Assembly: GCA_033063855.1 (NCBI GenBank)
Contig: CP093831.1
Span: 15,128,001 to 15,192,000 of the forward strand
Length of the DNA stretch: 64,000 bases
Source: Smittia aterrima
Taxonomy: Eukaryota > Arthropoda > Insecta > Diptera > Chironomidae
Reading direction: 5' to 3'
Shown here: in pieces, positions 1 to 9,704 of the stretch
How the letters are laid out: each line of letters opens with the position of its first letter
Numbering within the stretch: the stretch's first letter is position 1
Notes under the pieces: generated by a model
What the model saw: only the letters and a program-made list of their open reading frames with translations
What the model was told of the DNA's origin: nothing
Database searches by the model: none
Made by a program: the position numbers and the translations under genes

Positions 1-52
1 ATACAAAATAAAAGTGATTAGACTAAAAAAGACGCGATTTGCGAAATTTTTG

Positions 53-58
53 TTTATT
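53..58 (-). promoter_or_regulatory. Polyadenylation signal AATAAA of the 82-1428 gene
   Basis: AATAAA on the minus strand, 24 nt past the stop codon of the secreted-protein gene. Confidence 0.6.
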
Positions 59-81
59 TTAATTAAATACTTTGTATAAAA

Positions 82-1428
82 TTAAAGCTCTTCATCATTG
101 TCCATCACAATCGGTTGATGCTTCCGTGAATGCTTTTTCGGCTGTTGATTGTAATGAACTTCATTTGAATCTTCAAAATAATTTTCTGGATCAGCTGAAG
201 GTGGCATTGGAATCTGTGGGGCTCCGTAATAGCCCATCTGTGGTTGATATTGTGGAATAAACATTGGCATCGGTTGAATGTAAACTGGTTGATACATCAC
301 TGGATAGTAATAAGGAACTTGTTGTTGTTGCTGCATGGAGATTTGTCGAGGGTTTGTGTGTCTTACGTTTCTCTTAACCGGCACGGACTCACTTGCAGTA
401 TTCTTTGCGTATGGATGATCAAACTCAACTCCAGCCTGAGTGCAATTAAAGATTTGCAATCCATCTTCACTCACAACTTTACATTTCTCGGGTCCAACGA
501 TCCAACCGTTTTCAGGATTTTCTAATTCTTCGTCTTCAGGGAAGAGCGGGAAATCATCGTCATCTTGGGACTCATCGTCAAACGGAGGATTTTGAGGGTA
601 AAAGCCTGGATAGTTTTGCGGTGGTGGATAGAAGTTCTGAGGTGGAGGATAAAATGCTGGAGCTTGAGGGAATTGATTTGGTTGACAGATTGTGTAGGGC
701 CATTGTGGAATGCTTGTGCAAGGATTCGACTGTTGATGAATAATTTTATTCGTACATTGACGTCCACAGACTTTTGTTTTCTGGTGACGACACTTAGTTC
801 CTGCAGTTGATCGTTTGCAACTCTTTGCACCAACAGAAAAGCAGCAAGGACCTTGTTCAGTGTATCCCAAACCAAATTTACCTCCGTCAACAGAGGATTT
901 ATTTTGGTAAATGTGAATATTATTTATGTTTGTGTTGTTTAAAGTCGTTGGCATATTCACGATGTTCGTGTTATTAATCATATTTGTCAAACGAATCACG
1001 GTCGTGATGTTTGCAGCTGATTCAATGTAGCCGCGATAATATTGAGTTTCGTTATCATTTTCGATGATAATATTTCGCTCAATCAAACGCATCGGAGACG
1101 GTTCCTCGTTCAAATTGATCTCATAGGTTGGTTCGACAACTTCAGGAGCGACAATGTCTTCTAAGTTATCGAGATCTTCGGGAATAAGTTCACCGCAATA
1201 CGAGCAGCTTGGATTCGTTTCGCATAGAGTTTGTCTCTTTGCTCGTTTCTGTTTGTTGCTTTTATCACATTTTTTATCGTTGACATCACATTTTGGAATG
1301 TTTTCTAACTCAACAAGGTCGCACGGGTCGGCAGCGCTCTTTTCAATTCCCTTTGATGTTAACGGAACACTTTCCGCAAAATAAAAGCAGAAAACTGCTA
1401 GAAAAACTAGTTTCACTCCAAGTTTCAT
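82..1428 (-). CDS. Secreted Cys/Pro/Gln-rich protein of unknown function (448 aa)
   Basis: One uninterrupted frame of 448 codons. Residues 1-20 form a signal peptide (hydrophobic VFLAVFCFYFAES). A basic KRAKR stretch at 61-65 looks like a furin-type processing site. It is followed by a small Cys cluster (about 69-78), an acidic and Asn-rich segment with many N-x-S/T sites, and a second compact Cys-rich region near the middle that contains CC, KSC, TKC, KVC and RQC. The C-terminal half is rich in Pro, Tyr and Gln with repeated YPPPQN units, an acidic patch and a basic tail. I do not recognise the family. The composition suggests an extracellular-matrix, cuticle or eggshell-like secreted protein, which is inference. 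A splice acceptor-like TTTCTAG lies just upstream of the ATG, so a 5'UTR intron is possible. The start is the only Met ahead of the signal peptide. Confidence 0.8.
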   Translation of the reverse strand: MKLGVKLVFLAVFCFYFAESVPLTSKGIEKSAADPCDLVELENIPKCDVNDKKCDKSNKQKRAKRQTLCETNPSCSYCGELIPEDLDNLEDIVAPEVVEPTYEINLNEEPSPMRLIERNIIIENDNETQYYRGYIESAANITTVIRLTNMINNTNIVNMPTTLNNTNINNIHIYQNKSSVDGGKFGLGYTEQGPCCFSVGAKSCKRSTAGTKCRHQKTKVCGRQCTNKIIHQQSNPCTSIPQWPYTICQPNQFPQAPAFYPPPQNFYPPPQNYPGFYPQNPPFDDESQDDDDFPLFPEDEELENPENGWIVGPEKCKVVSEDGLQIFNCTQAGVEFDHPYAKNTASESVPVKRNVRHTNPRQISMQQQQQVPYYYPVMYQPVYIQPMPMFIPQYQPQMGYYGAPQIPMPPSADPENYFEDSNEVHYNQQPKKHSRKHQPIVMDNDEEL

Positions 1429-1953
1429 TTTTGTCTAGAAATAAAGAACAAATTTTAGTTTTCATCAACGCGTTCTTATCAGCTACATCGAAATATTTTC
1501 ACTTTTGTGTGATCAAAGCCGACACATTTGTTTCTAACTTTAAATCGTAGTTATTCAAACCTTGAAGTTTTTGCGAGTTCACTTATCCACTTCTCAGTTC
1601 AAGATTGCACGCACAAAATTTTCCTTTTATTATTAATCAGTAGTTGGTGAATATTAGTTGGCTTCTTGATAAGTCTTTATCATTTTCGGCCGCACTCAGC
1701 AACTGATAAATGATTTACTACTTTAATTAGAAAAAAGTTCCTCTCGTGTCGTTTTCGACGACACCTGAAATTCGACTGATAGAACGCCAATCGCTTTCGC
1801 ACTTTTACGCGTTGATACTCTTATCAACGCAATCAGAATTGAAGGTACATACACACTTTTCCAAAGCTTTGATAACGAAATTTTTGGTTGAGACATCAAT
1901 GTGTACGACAAAAAAAAAGAATTTTAAAACGATTTCGAAACCTTTTTATTTTA
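1429..1953. other. Upstream region of the 82-1428 gene with a GATA-site cluster
   Basis: No coding region. It holds the likely promoter of the secreted-protein gene and, at its far end, the 3' end of the next gene. GATA-type motifs occur at 1475-1482 (CTTATCAG), 1667-1673 (TGATAAG), 1677-1682 (TTATCA) and 1704-1710 (TGATAAA). A perfect inverted repeat lies at 1809-1830 and carries one GATA motif in each arm. GATA factors drive gut and fat-body genes in insects, so expression there is a reasonable inference for this secreted product. Confidence 0.35.
1809..1830. repeat. Perfect 9-bp inverted repeat with 4-nt loop
   Basis: The arms GCGTTGATA (1809-1817) and TATCAACGC (1822-1830) are exact reverse complements, separated by CTCT. 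Each arm contains a GATA core, so the site could bind two GATA factors head to head or form a short hairpin. Confidence 0.75.
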
Positions 1954-2833
1954 TCAGCAAATGAAACAAATTTCTGGGAACTCAAGTTCATTACAAGCTT
2001 GGTTGGCGAACTTTTGAAGATTTGACCAATTCTCAAACGATTTTCTAAGAGGAGCTAATAGAAATCCATTTTTGAACTGAAAGAATTTGAGAAGTCATTT
2101 AACAAAAAGCTTTTCCAAAGAAAGCTTCAATGAAAAGCTTTAAAAGCTCACTTACCTCCTTTCCAATCATTTGCGTGTATGGATTGTTTGGAAAATTAAA
2201 TGCGTAGATGTTGTTTGAACCGCCTTCGACATTATCAAACTTGACAGAAGCTTCAACTAATTTGGTCTCGTGGTTTTGAGTAACTCGAATAAAAAATTGA
2301 AGTCCTTTAAACCAGAGAACGGTCGTGTATCGAGTTTTGTATTCTATCAGTTCCGAATCCACTTCAAATGTTGTATTTACATTACTTAAGGTCAAAAGTA
2401 ATTGGACGTATGCTTCATCATCATCAAAATTACTCGTGTATTTGGATTCAGAGAATTTTTCGATCCTCAAGACGAATCCACTGTGAAACGTTACGAGACC
2501 GTCGAGAGTTATGTCATAAGATTTGACTCTAAAAAGGATTTCTTTAGTTTCTAAAAATTGATCAGACGAATCTTCAGTTTAACTCGCTAAAGTTCCCAAT
2601 GATATCGAGCATCGGCAAGCCTCCATCAGAAATAGAAGTTTCACTCGCCAAAAGCATCATCATCTTGTCAACAACTTTTGTTAAATATTCATTTCCTTCG
2701 ATCACTAAAAATTAGTGAAAAATCTTTTTAAAGCCAATTGATACAACTTTAAGATTACTGTCTCACCTTTTTCAGCGGTTTCGCCAAATCCAAATGATAA
2801 GATAAAACAAGCAATGAGAACTGCAGTCTTCAT
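1954..2833 (-). CDS. Secreted protein, tandem paralogue A (227 aa, four exons)
   Basis: Exons in reading order: 2833-2767, 2704-2584, 2528-2156, 2076-1954. Introns are 62, 55 and 79 nt, all GT-AG. Exon 1 encodes a signal peptide (MKTAVLIACFILSFGFGETA). The body carries a motif, FHSGFVLRIEKF, that matches FHSGFVNRIKKF in the neighbouring gene. NFPNNPYTQMI matches NFPDNAYTQII there, and the C-termini align through Trp and Cys residues (ELEFPEICFIC against QVEFVELCHYC). The last exon is missed if the GTAAGTGAG donor at 2155 is read through. An AATAAA at 1945-1950 follows the stop almost directly. I do not recognise the family with certainty. Length and beta-rich pattern are compatible with a lipid-binding TULIP or group-7-allergen-like secreted protein, but that is a weak guess. 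Confidence 0.8.
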
Positions 2834-2978
2834 GACGACGGCTTTGACTGATTGAAAATTAATGTTTCGCGAATTGTTAAAGCTTTATCTTCAAATTGGA
2901 ATAACTTTATTGATCGTTTTATCTTGATGGCCTACATTAGGCTAAACGGAAGGTCAAGTGAATTGCGATTCAATTTCT

Positions 2979-3719
2979 TTAGAAGGGCAAACCTGGACAA
3001 TAATGACAAAGTTCTACAAATTCGACTTGCTCTGTAGCCTTCTCAACAAGAGTTTGTAAAATATTTGCCCATCCTCTGATCGATTCAATCAACTTTGTCT
3101 TCAGTGGAGTTGTTCCAAATGTTGGATTTACTTCTCGTGCAATGATTTGAGTGTAAGCGTTGTCAGGGAAGTTTTGAGCAATGATCGTTCCTTCTGATCT
3201 GCTTGTGACTAACGAAACAATTTTCTTTTCAAAATGATTTCGACTTATTCTCACATACAATAGGATGTTAGAGAATGCGAAGACCAAGACAGAAGGAGTT
3301 GAATACTCTTCTGATAAGCAGTCTACTTCGTAAGTTATTGAGAAATCATTGAATTTCACCGTTCGACGGATATAAACCTGAAAGACAAATAAAATATTTA
3401 AATGAAAATTCACAAACTCGAATATCACCTCATCGTCGTTCCACCCTTCTTCAAGATTGTACTCAATCTCAAACTTTTTAATTCGATTAACGAATCCTGA
3501 ATGAAACCAAACTGTTCCATTAAATATTTTGTCAGCTGCTTGTGTGTAGAAATATTCCTCAAAATCAACGAGCTTTAGAATATTCGACGGATTTTCAAGT
3601 AATTGAGCGGAAATGTTATCAAATATTTTTTTGAAGTAACCACTCGGATCGATTAATGCACGATTGCAAGAGCAAACTTTCAGAAACACGACGAAAATTA
3701 TTATTACTTTCATCTTCAA
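2979..3719 (-). CDS. Secreted protein, tandem paralogue B (229 aa spliced)
   Basis: Signal peptide at the N-terminus (MKMKVIIIFVVFLKVCSC). The frame is open through 3719-2979 (246 codons), but 3428-3378 has GT...TTTCAG ends, is AT-rich and encodes 17 residues (roughly VIFEFVNF...VFQ) absent from paralogue A. Removing it joins NDDE to VYIRR, which aligns with DDDE-AYVQL in paralogue A. The likely CDS is therefore 3719-3429 plus 3377-2979, 229 aa. It shares the FHSGFV, NFPDNAYTQ and C-terminal Cys features with paralogue A, lies directly upstream in the same orientation, and so is a tandem duplicate. AATAAA at 2906-2911 is a plausible poly(A) signal. Function unknown; secreted by inference. Confidence 0.8.
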   Translation of the reverse strand: MKMKVIIIFVVFLKVCSCNRALIDPSGYFKKIFDNISAQLLENPSNILKLVDFEEYFYTQAADKIFNGTVWFHSGFVNRIKKFEIEYNLEEGWNDDEVIFEFVNFHLNILFVFQVYIRRTVKFNDFSITYEVDCLSEEYSTPSVLVFAFSNILLYVRISRNHFEKKIVSLVTSRSEGTIIAQNFPDNAYTQIIAREVNPTFGTTPLKTKLIESIRGWANILQTLVEKATEQVEFVELCHYCPGLPF

Positions 3720-3994
3720 CAGTTGGACTCAAATTAAACTGAAGTTCATTTTCTTGAAACATTTTCGTTATCTTGTAGAGAGTTGACTCAACTCAATTGA
3801 CTGTTGAATGAATCAGAATTATAACTTCTTTTAATAAATTTCTATAGAGAGTTTTTTTAAATATTTAATTCTCAAGCAATCGTCAAACATAAATTTTATC
3901 ATGCAAAATATGTTTGCACAAGTAAAACGGAAAATGATGAGGCCCAAAAACTTTTTGTAAACACGATCCTTCAAATGAAAGAAGTAAGTAACCT

Positions 3995-4162
3995 TTATTC
4001 TTCATCAATCGCATAAATCGCTCTAGATAGATTACCTAAATATTTCAGTCGCTTGTTAGTGTGAACTGCAAAAACTGTATCGCGTGATGCTTTGATGGCC
4101 AGAGACCGAAGTTGTTCCACGTTAGCACAAGTTTGATTTTTAACGAAACTTCTCTTTGTGAA
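3995..4162 (-). pseudogene. Orphan coding-like terminal exon, no visible start
   Basis: On the minus strand, 55 sense codons run from a splice-acceptor-like TTTCGTAG (just above 4162) to a TAA that overlaps an AATAAA (3994-3999). The peptide looks protein-like: it contains CANVEQLRSLAIKASRDTVF and ends AIYAIDEE. It has no Met. A 66-nt intron with donor AAG/GTTTGT (4228-4163) would join it in phase to a short upstream frame that meets TAA before any ATG. An ATG at 4202-4200 opens a different frame that stops at a TAA, one base out of register. It may be a decayed gene, a short gene with an unusual start, or an exon whose 5' part I cannot see. I do not recognise the product. Confidence 0.35.
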
Positions 4163-4407
4163 CTACGAAATAAGAAATATTTCCTAAACTAAAAGATGTC
4201 ATGTATTTTAAGTGTTTTAATTACAAACCTTATAACTAATTCCACAGTTCAGAATTGAGAATTATTACATTTTCATTCAGAAAACTTGAAAATTGAATGA
4301 AAAGTGAAATCTGCTTAGAAAAAGAAAAGTTTCGTTGAGTAATTCTTCGGAAATTTTAATTTGATTTTTGCTTTGGAATGGCTTTTCAAGTGTGAATAAA
4401 AGTTAGA
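4163..4407. other. Upstream region of OCRL
   Basis: AT-rich non-coding stretch between the orphan segment and the OCRL start codon. It must hold the OCRL promoter and 5'UTR. No TATA box or clear initiator was identified. Confidence 0.3.
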
Positions 4408-7117
4408 ATGAACGATTCAGTGAAAAGTCCAATCCTGAAGACGATTGAGCAGAAATTTAGACAAGGCGAAGCTGTTCTTGTGGTAAAAAATGAGAAAATT
4501 AATTTCTAATGAGATTATTGTTGATAACAAAAGCCTTGGAATTTGCAGATCTTTGAAGCCTATCAAATCGTCGGCGCTGAACATCAGAATCGTCTTCTTG
4601 CGATTGTAAAATCCGCTGAATCCTCAGCGCTCTTCTCCTTCAATGTCTCGACGTACCCGCCCGTCAATCTCTCAGATCTTCATATTGAATCGGTTGTTCC
4701 GATTAATGAATCATTCTTGATTGACAGCAGCAGCGGCTATGGCGTGTCATCACATCAGTTCTTGATTATCAGTGGTAATAACCAGACCGTTTACTATTAT
4801 TACCCCGATGACGAAACATGCAGAAGCAAATCGAACTTCGAACGGAACGTCAAGCGGCTGATTCAAGGTAAAATCGTGATGAAACAATCGATAAAAATAA
4901 AAAGTTAATCCGTCGTATTTTTAGAATATTCGCCTGAAAGGAATGGAGACTTTGCTTGGCTGGACAAATACAGAAGTCCTGATTTAACTGATATCGATGT
5001 TAACATTGCATTGAACAAGCAGCCGCCAAAAAATCGTGAATCAAAGTTCAAAGAGGAGCTCGAGAGGAGAAAACCCGAGTACACCATTCATGAACCTTAT
5101 AAGATTTACTGCGGCACATGGAATGTCAATTTAAATGCACCGGCTGAAGATCTCAACTTACGCGAGTGGTTAGCGGCCTCCGAAGATGCTCCAGATATTT
5201 ATGCGATCGGATTACAAGAAATCGACATGTCAGCGGAGACGATTTTTCGAGGCGAGACCCGCCCAGATTACAATTGGATTGCTAAGATAATGGAAGGTCT
5301 GCATGGCGCTGATGTCTACGAGGAATTGATGACTGTTCGCCTTGTTGGAATGATGCTGACTGTTGCAGTAAAGAAATCGCTTAGAAGCTCAATCAGCAAA
5401 TGTTGTTCGTCGATGGTCGGAACTGGAACATTGAAGTTTGGCAACAAAGGCGGAGTTGGTGTCAGCTTTCAGATAAATGAAACATTCATGTGCTTCGTGA
5501 ATTCGCATCTTGCCGCCCACGTTCAAGAATTTGAAAGAAGAAACGAAGACCATGATGAGATCTTGAGACGAATGTCATTCAACGATGGATTTAGAAATCG
5601 AACGATCCTCGAACATCATCAAGTCTTTTGGTTGGGAGATCTCAATTATCGCTTAACAAAAACTGATGACGAAGGAATAAGAACGTTTTGCGATTACGAG
5701 AAAATCTATTACTTGGATCAACTTTATGTTCAGAGAGTCCTTGATAAACGAGTATTCAGAGGCTTTCATGAAGGAGCAATCACGTTTCGTCCAACTTACA
5801 AATACGATCCAGGAACTGACGATTGGGACAGCAGCGAGAAGAATCGAGCTCCTGCCTGGTGTGACAGAATCTTTTACAAAGGTGCGAGGATCGAAGAGAT
5901 TGCGTACAAAAGTGTAATGGAGTTGAGAATGAGCGATCACAAACCAGTCTACGCCGTCTTCATTGCTTACATTCTCACCAGAGATGATCACAAGTTCAAG
6001 AAAATTCATGAAGAAGTTTTGAAAACAGTCGACAAATATGAAAATGACAATCAGCCACAAATCACCGTCGCTGAAACTGATCTCGATTTTGGAACGATTC
6101 GATTTCACGAGCATTACAGTCGAGAGCTTCTGGTGGCAAATAATTGTCATCTTCCTGTTCACTTTCAATTCAGATCGAAAGACGATTCTGGAAGCGGCGT
6201 TTGCGAAGATTGGATAACAATTTCGCATCTTAAAGGAGAGTTGATCACAGGAAATTCTCTAAGCATCAGAATTGATATCTTTATTGACGAACCAGCTGCG
6301 GCAAAGATCATCAAAAGATTGAGAGACTCTACGCCAGGCGAGAAAGTTGCACTTGACATTTTAGTGCTTCATGTTGAAAATGGTCGCGATATATTTATCA
6401 CAATTTTCGGAGAATATCAGCCGAGTGTCTTTGGACTGCGGTTAGAGACGTTGATGAAGTTGAGCAAACCTTTTATCGAGTACTCTTTGAAAGAACTTGT
6501 GGCTATCGATGATGATAAAAACAATCTGATCCCCTATCATAAAGATGTTAAGGTGCCTCGTGAAATTTGGTTGTTAACGGATTATCTCTACAAGAACGGT
6601 CTAATCATCCCTCATCTCTTCACAATTCAGAGAAAACATAAGCTAAGTCCAAGAATTTGTGCAATCAGAGATTGGCTTGATGCTTGGTCTCTTGAACCCT
6701 TTCCTGGAACACCGCAAACCGCTGGAGAAGCATTGCTCAAGGTTCTCGAATCTTTACCCGAGCCTCTCGTGACAATTCAAGAACGTGAACTCTCAATCTA
6801 CGCTTCATACTTCGAGCGATGTCGTGAGCTTGTTCAGAACAAAATGCCATTGCTGAATAGAAAAATATTTCTCTACATCGTCATGTTCCTAAAAGAGATT
6901 CAAAAGAATTATTCGTCAAATGGAATGGACGATCGAACGATTTGTAAGTTTCTTAAAAATTGTTTCAATATTTAGAAACTAAAAATTTTCCTTTGCAGCA
7001 AAAGTTTTCAGTAACGTCATGTGCAGACATCAAAATGATCAACACAGCCAACGGTTTATCCTTCAGTTCTTATCAAATGACATTAAGGAATTTGCAAAAG
7101 CAGAGCTCGCTAAGTAA
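4408..7117 (+). CDS. Ocrl: OCRL, inositol polyphosphate 5-phosphatase (843 aa)
   Basis: Exons 4408-4482, 4549-4867, 4925-6943 and 6999-7117; introns of 66, 57 and 55 nt. OCRL removes the 5-phosphate from PI(4,5)P2 and PI(3,4,5)P3 on endosomes, Golgi and coated vesicles. An N-terminal PH-like region (about 1-150) precedes the catalytic domain, whose signature blocks are all present: TWNVN (N198), GLQEID (E230), NSHLAAH (H326), WLGDLNYR (D370, N372), PAWCDRI (441-447) and MSDHKPV (D469, H470). An ASH domain (about 490-620) and a RhoGAP-like domain (about 650-843) follow. The GAP arginine finger is replaced (PHLFTIQ), as in known OCRL proteins, so that domain should be a binding module only. Length matches the fly and human proteins. 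The start follows a short exon, and exon 4 restores the conserved GAP C-terminus. Confidence 0.95.
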
Positions 7118-7353
7118 TCATCACCACTTTCATGTCCTTCAATCGACGTACTTATCGGAGTTTTATCTTCTTTCACATTCCTTTCTTCTTCTGTCACACA
7201 ATCAATCCTCAGTTGGTAAACCGGAAAGCAATTAAGAGACATTCACTGTTCAATATTATTTTATGCTAAAAAGATTTTTTCTCATGGGAAACGCTAAAGC
7301 TCGTTTAAATGAAAGTTAACTTTATTATAAATCAAAAAAAAAGATGCTTGAGT

Positions 7354-7359
7354 TTTATT
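7354..7359 (-). promoter_or_regulatory. Polyadenylation signal AATAAA of Rbbp5
   Basis: AATAAA on the minus strand, 33 nt beyond the Rbbp5 stop, in the 274-nt gap between the convergent OCRL and Rbbp5 coding ends. Confidence 0.65.
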
Positions 7360-7391
7360 ATAGAGATCTAAATCCAATTATTGCTAATGTT

Positions 7392-8909
7392 TTATTTTCT
7401 TGGTCGTCCTTTCGCTTTGTTGGCCGCGCTTTGCTTTTCTTTCATAGTTTTGTTTTGAAGCAAAGGATGAATCTCATCAGGAGGAGCATTTTCCAGTTCA
7501 ATTTCGTAGAGGTTCGGTTTTCGTTTTTTTGCACTGGTTGAACCTTCCGATTCACTGAAATCACGAACGTTTGCCAATTCTTGCTCTGCTACAGCGTCAG
7601 CTTCTTGACCTGCCCATCCACCATCCTCAGGATCTTCAACTTCAGGAGCCATTGGGAGGAATTGAAGAGTTCCTTCTTCTGTCTCTTCATCTGAACTACA
7701 GAAAGCAGCGATCGGCTCGGTTGAAACAACGTCAACTTCTAACTCTTCATCATATTTACACTCAGCAGCAAGATCAACAGATTTGTCTTCATCGTCGATA
7801 TCAAATTCACTTTCGCGTTCTTCATATTCTACATTTTCATCCAATTCTTTGAAATCTGGTGCAAATGCCGACCAGTTCTCAACCTGATTCTGAGCCCATA
7901 TTGAAACTAAACCTGAACTAATGCTGGCAATGATCGGACGAACAGGGTGCCAGACGACATCAAGCAATAGCTCACCTTTTGTTCCATGAAGAATTTTTAC
8001 AAGATTACCAATCGATTTCTCCCAAATATAAAGCGCATGCTGACGAGCAGAACCTGCACAGATATATTCACCATCTCCAGAGAAACAACACTTTTTCCAG
8101 GTCGTTTTGTTTACTAAATCCTGAAGCTTCTGAATCGGCTCGGGATCGCCGTCTTTCTTGCATTCCAAGACTTTCTTTGAATCATAAACTCGAATTACTC
8201 GATCGGATGTATTAATCAGGAAGGAATCGCCACGTCGAGCAAATTCAATACTTTTCACTGCAGTCGCACTTGAAGTTCCAACAACGATCTTGAAGCTAGC
8301 GACGATATTTAATGAAGCTGTGTCGATAACGAGAATTTTCCCTTTCGCATTTCCTGTATAAATGTGTTGGCCTCGTCTATCGAATGAAGCAACAATGTTG
8401 AGGTCGCCATCTGCGTCAATGGGAAGAATGTCGTGTTTTCCATTGACCCTTACCAGAACCGGAGCGTGACGACTTGGACAAACAAGAAATTGTGTTGATT
8501 CGTTTCTCGGATGAAACTGAGCTTTAAGAACAGGCGATGGGAATCGATATTTGTTATCGCAGTCACCAGTTAGTACGTCAAAGATACATGCATTGTTGTC
8601 TGTGGATGCTGAAAGAAGTTTGTGACCACTGCGAGACCATGAAAGCGAGCAGATTGGATGAACATGAGCGCTGATGATTTTCGCGATTCCACGAGTAAGG
8701 AAATCCCAAATTACAATGCGTCCATCATTGCAGCCGACAGCGAGAAGTGTTCCATATTTGTTAAAGCAGCACGTAACAGCCAAAGATATGCAATCAAGAG
8801 CTCCATCGTACTCTTCAGGAAAGTTCTGACAAAACGATTCTAAAATCGAAAAAGCAATAGAAATTTAATACTCGAGAGTTCATTACTTACCAAGTAACTC
8901 AAGATTCAT
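7392..8909 (-). CDS. Rbbp5: Rbbp5, WD40 subunit of COMPASS/MLL H3K4 methyltransferase (488 aa)
   Basis: Exons 8909-8891 and 8840-7392 around a 50-nt GT-AG intron. The short first exon gives MNLELLE, joined to SFCQNFPEEYDGALDCISLA, the conserved Rbbp5 N-terminus. WD40 repeats fill roughly residues 25-330 (for example GRIVIWDF, NACIFDVL, YTGNAKGKILVID, HALYIWEK, GLVSIWAQN). An acidic stretch near 340-360 (EYEERESEFDIDDEDK) corresponds to the segment known to contact Ash2L and nucleosome/MLL. EELEVDVVS just after it corresponds to the WDR5-binding motif. The basic tail ends in KGRPRK. Rbbp5 scaffolds MLL/Set1 with Ash2 and Wds/WDR5 for H3K4 methylation in the nucleus. Length agrees with the fly protein. 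It is convergent with OCRL. Confidence 0.96.
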
Positions 8910-9704
8910 CTTATTGCTTAATCACTTTAAACTAACAAAAAACGCGGTAATTCTTTTTAGTTTAATTAAATTGAATAAATTTTCGATGCGTTGTTTACTC
9001 CCGTTAAATCCAGCGTTTATAAAATATTGTTGCGGATCAAACCGGAGCAGAAGTAAATTTTGATTAACACCAGATGGAGTATTATGCTGAAACGAGGGGC
9101 CTACTTCATAGAAACTACGTTTCTTAAAAGCTTTTTCAGGAAAAGCTTCTTATTTAAAAGCTCTCGCTCGACTTCACTAAAAGTTTCAAGTGGAAAATCA
9201 ATTATATTCTCCATTAAGCTATTAGTTAAATGGTTGAAGGATAATTCTCTAAATCCTTCCAAGACATAAAAAGTTTATATAAAAGCTTTCGAAAGCTCAA
9301 TAAGCCTTTTCAGAATTTAAGAACTGAAAACAATCGAATTCCATCATCAAATCATCATGTTTAAATGTTTAATGTCTCTCAAAAGTGTCGCAAATAGTAA
9401 AAGTTACAAATTTAATTCAACTCGGATATAATTTTTAACGACCTAGCCATCATCGCAACCTTTCTCCGAGTTTGGGATGAGTCTTTCATAGGAGTTTAAT
9501 TTATTGTGTGCTTTTCTTTATATTTACAGCTCTTCGTCCAACATTTAACTGTCGTTAAAGGAAAATTAAGTAATAATTATTTTTATGGAATATTTACAGC
9601 CGCCCTTAAATATAAATCTGCGATGATGTTCGCTGCTTCTGACGCTTCATTCACGTCGAGTCTATTTTTATAATAAATACGTCTCATTCGTCCATTGGCA
9701 TATC
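8910..9704. other. Rbbp5 promoter and 3'UTR of the VWC/FN3 receptor
   Basis: No gene supported. The Rbbp5 side should hold its promoter. The far side is the 3'UTR of the VWC/FN3 receptor gene, with a candidate AATAAA at 9500-9505 on the minus strand. The segment 9120-9310 is rich in AAAAGCTT/AAGCTTTT words in both orientations and could fold into hairpins. A 42-codon open frame on the minus strand ends in this region (see findings). Confidence 0.4.

Noticed and set aside
5653..6228. 191-codon frame antisense to OCRL
   Set aside because: Shadow of the strongly coding OCRL exon.
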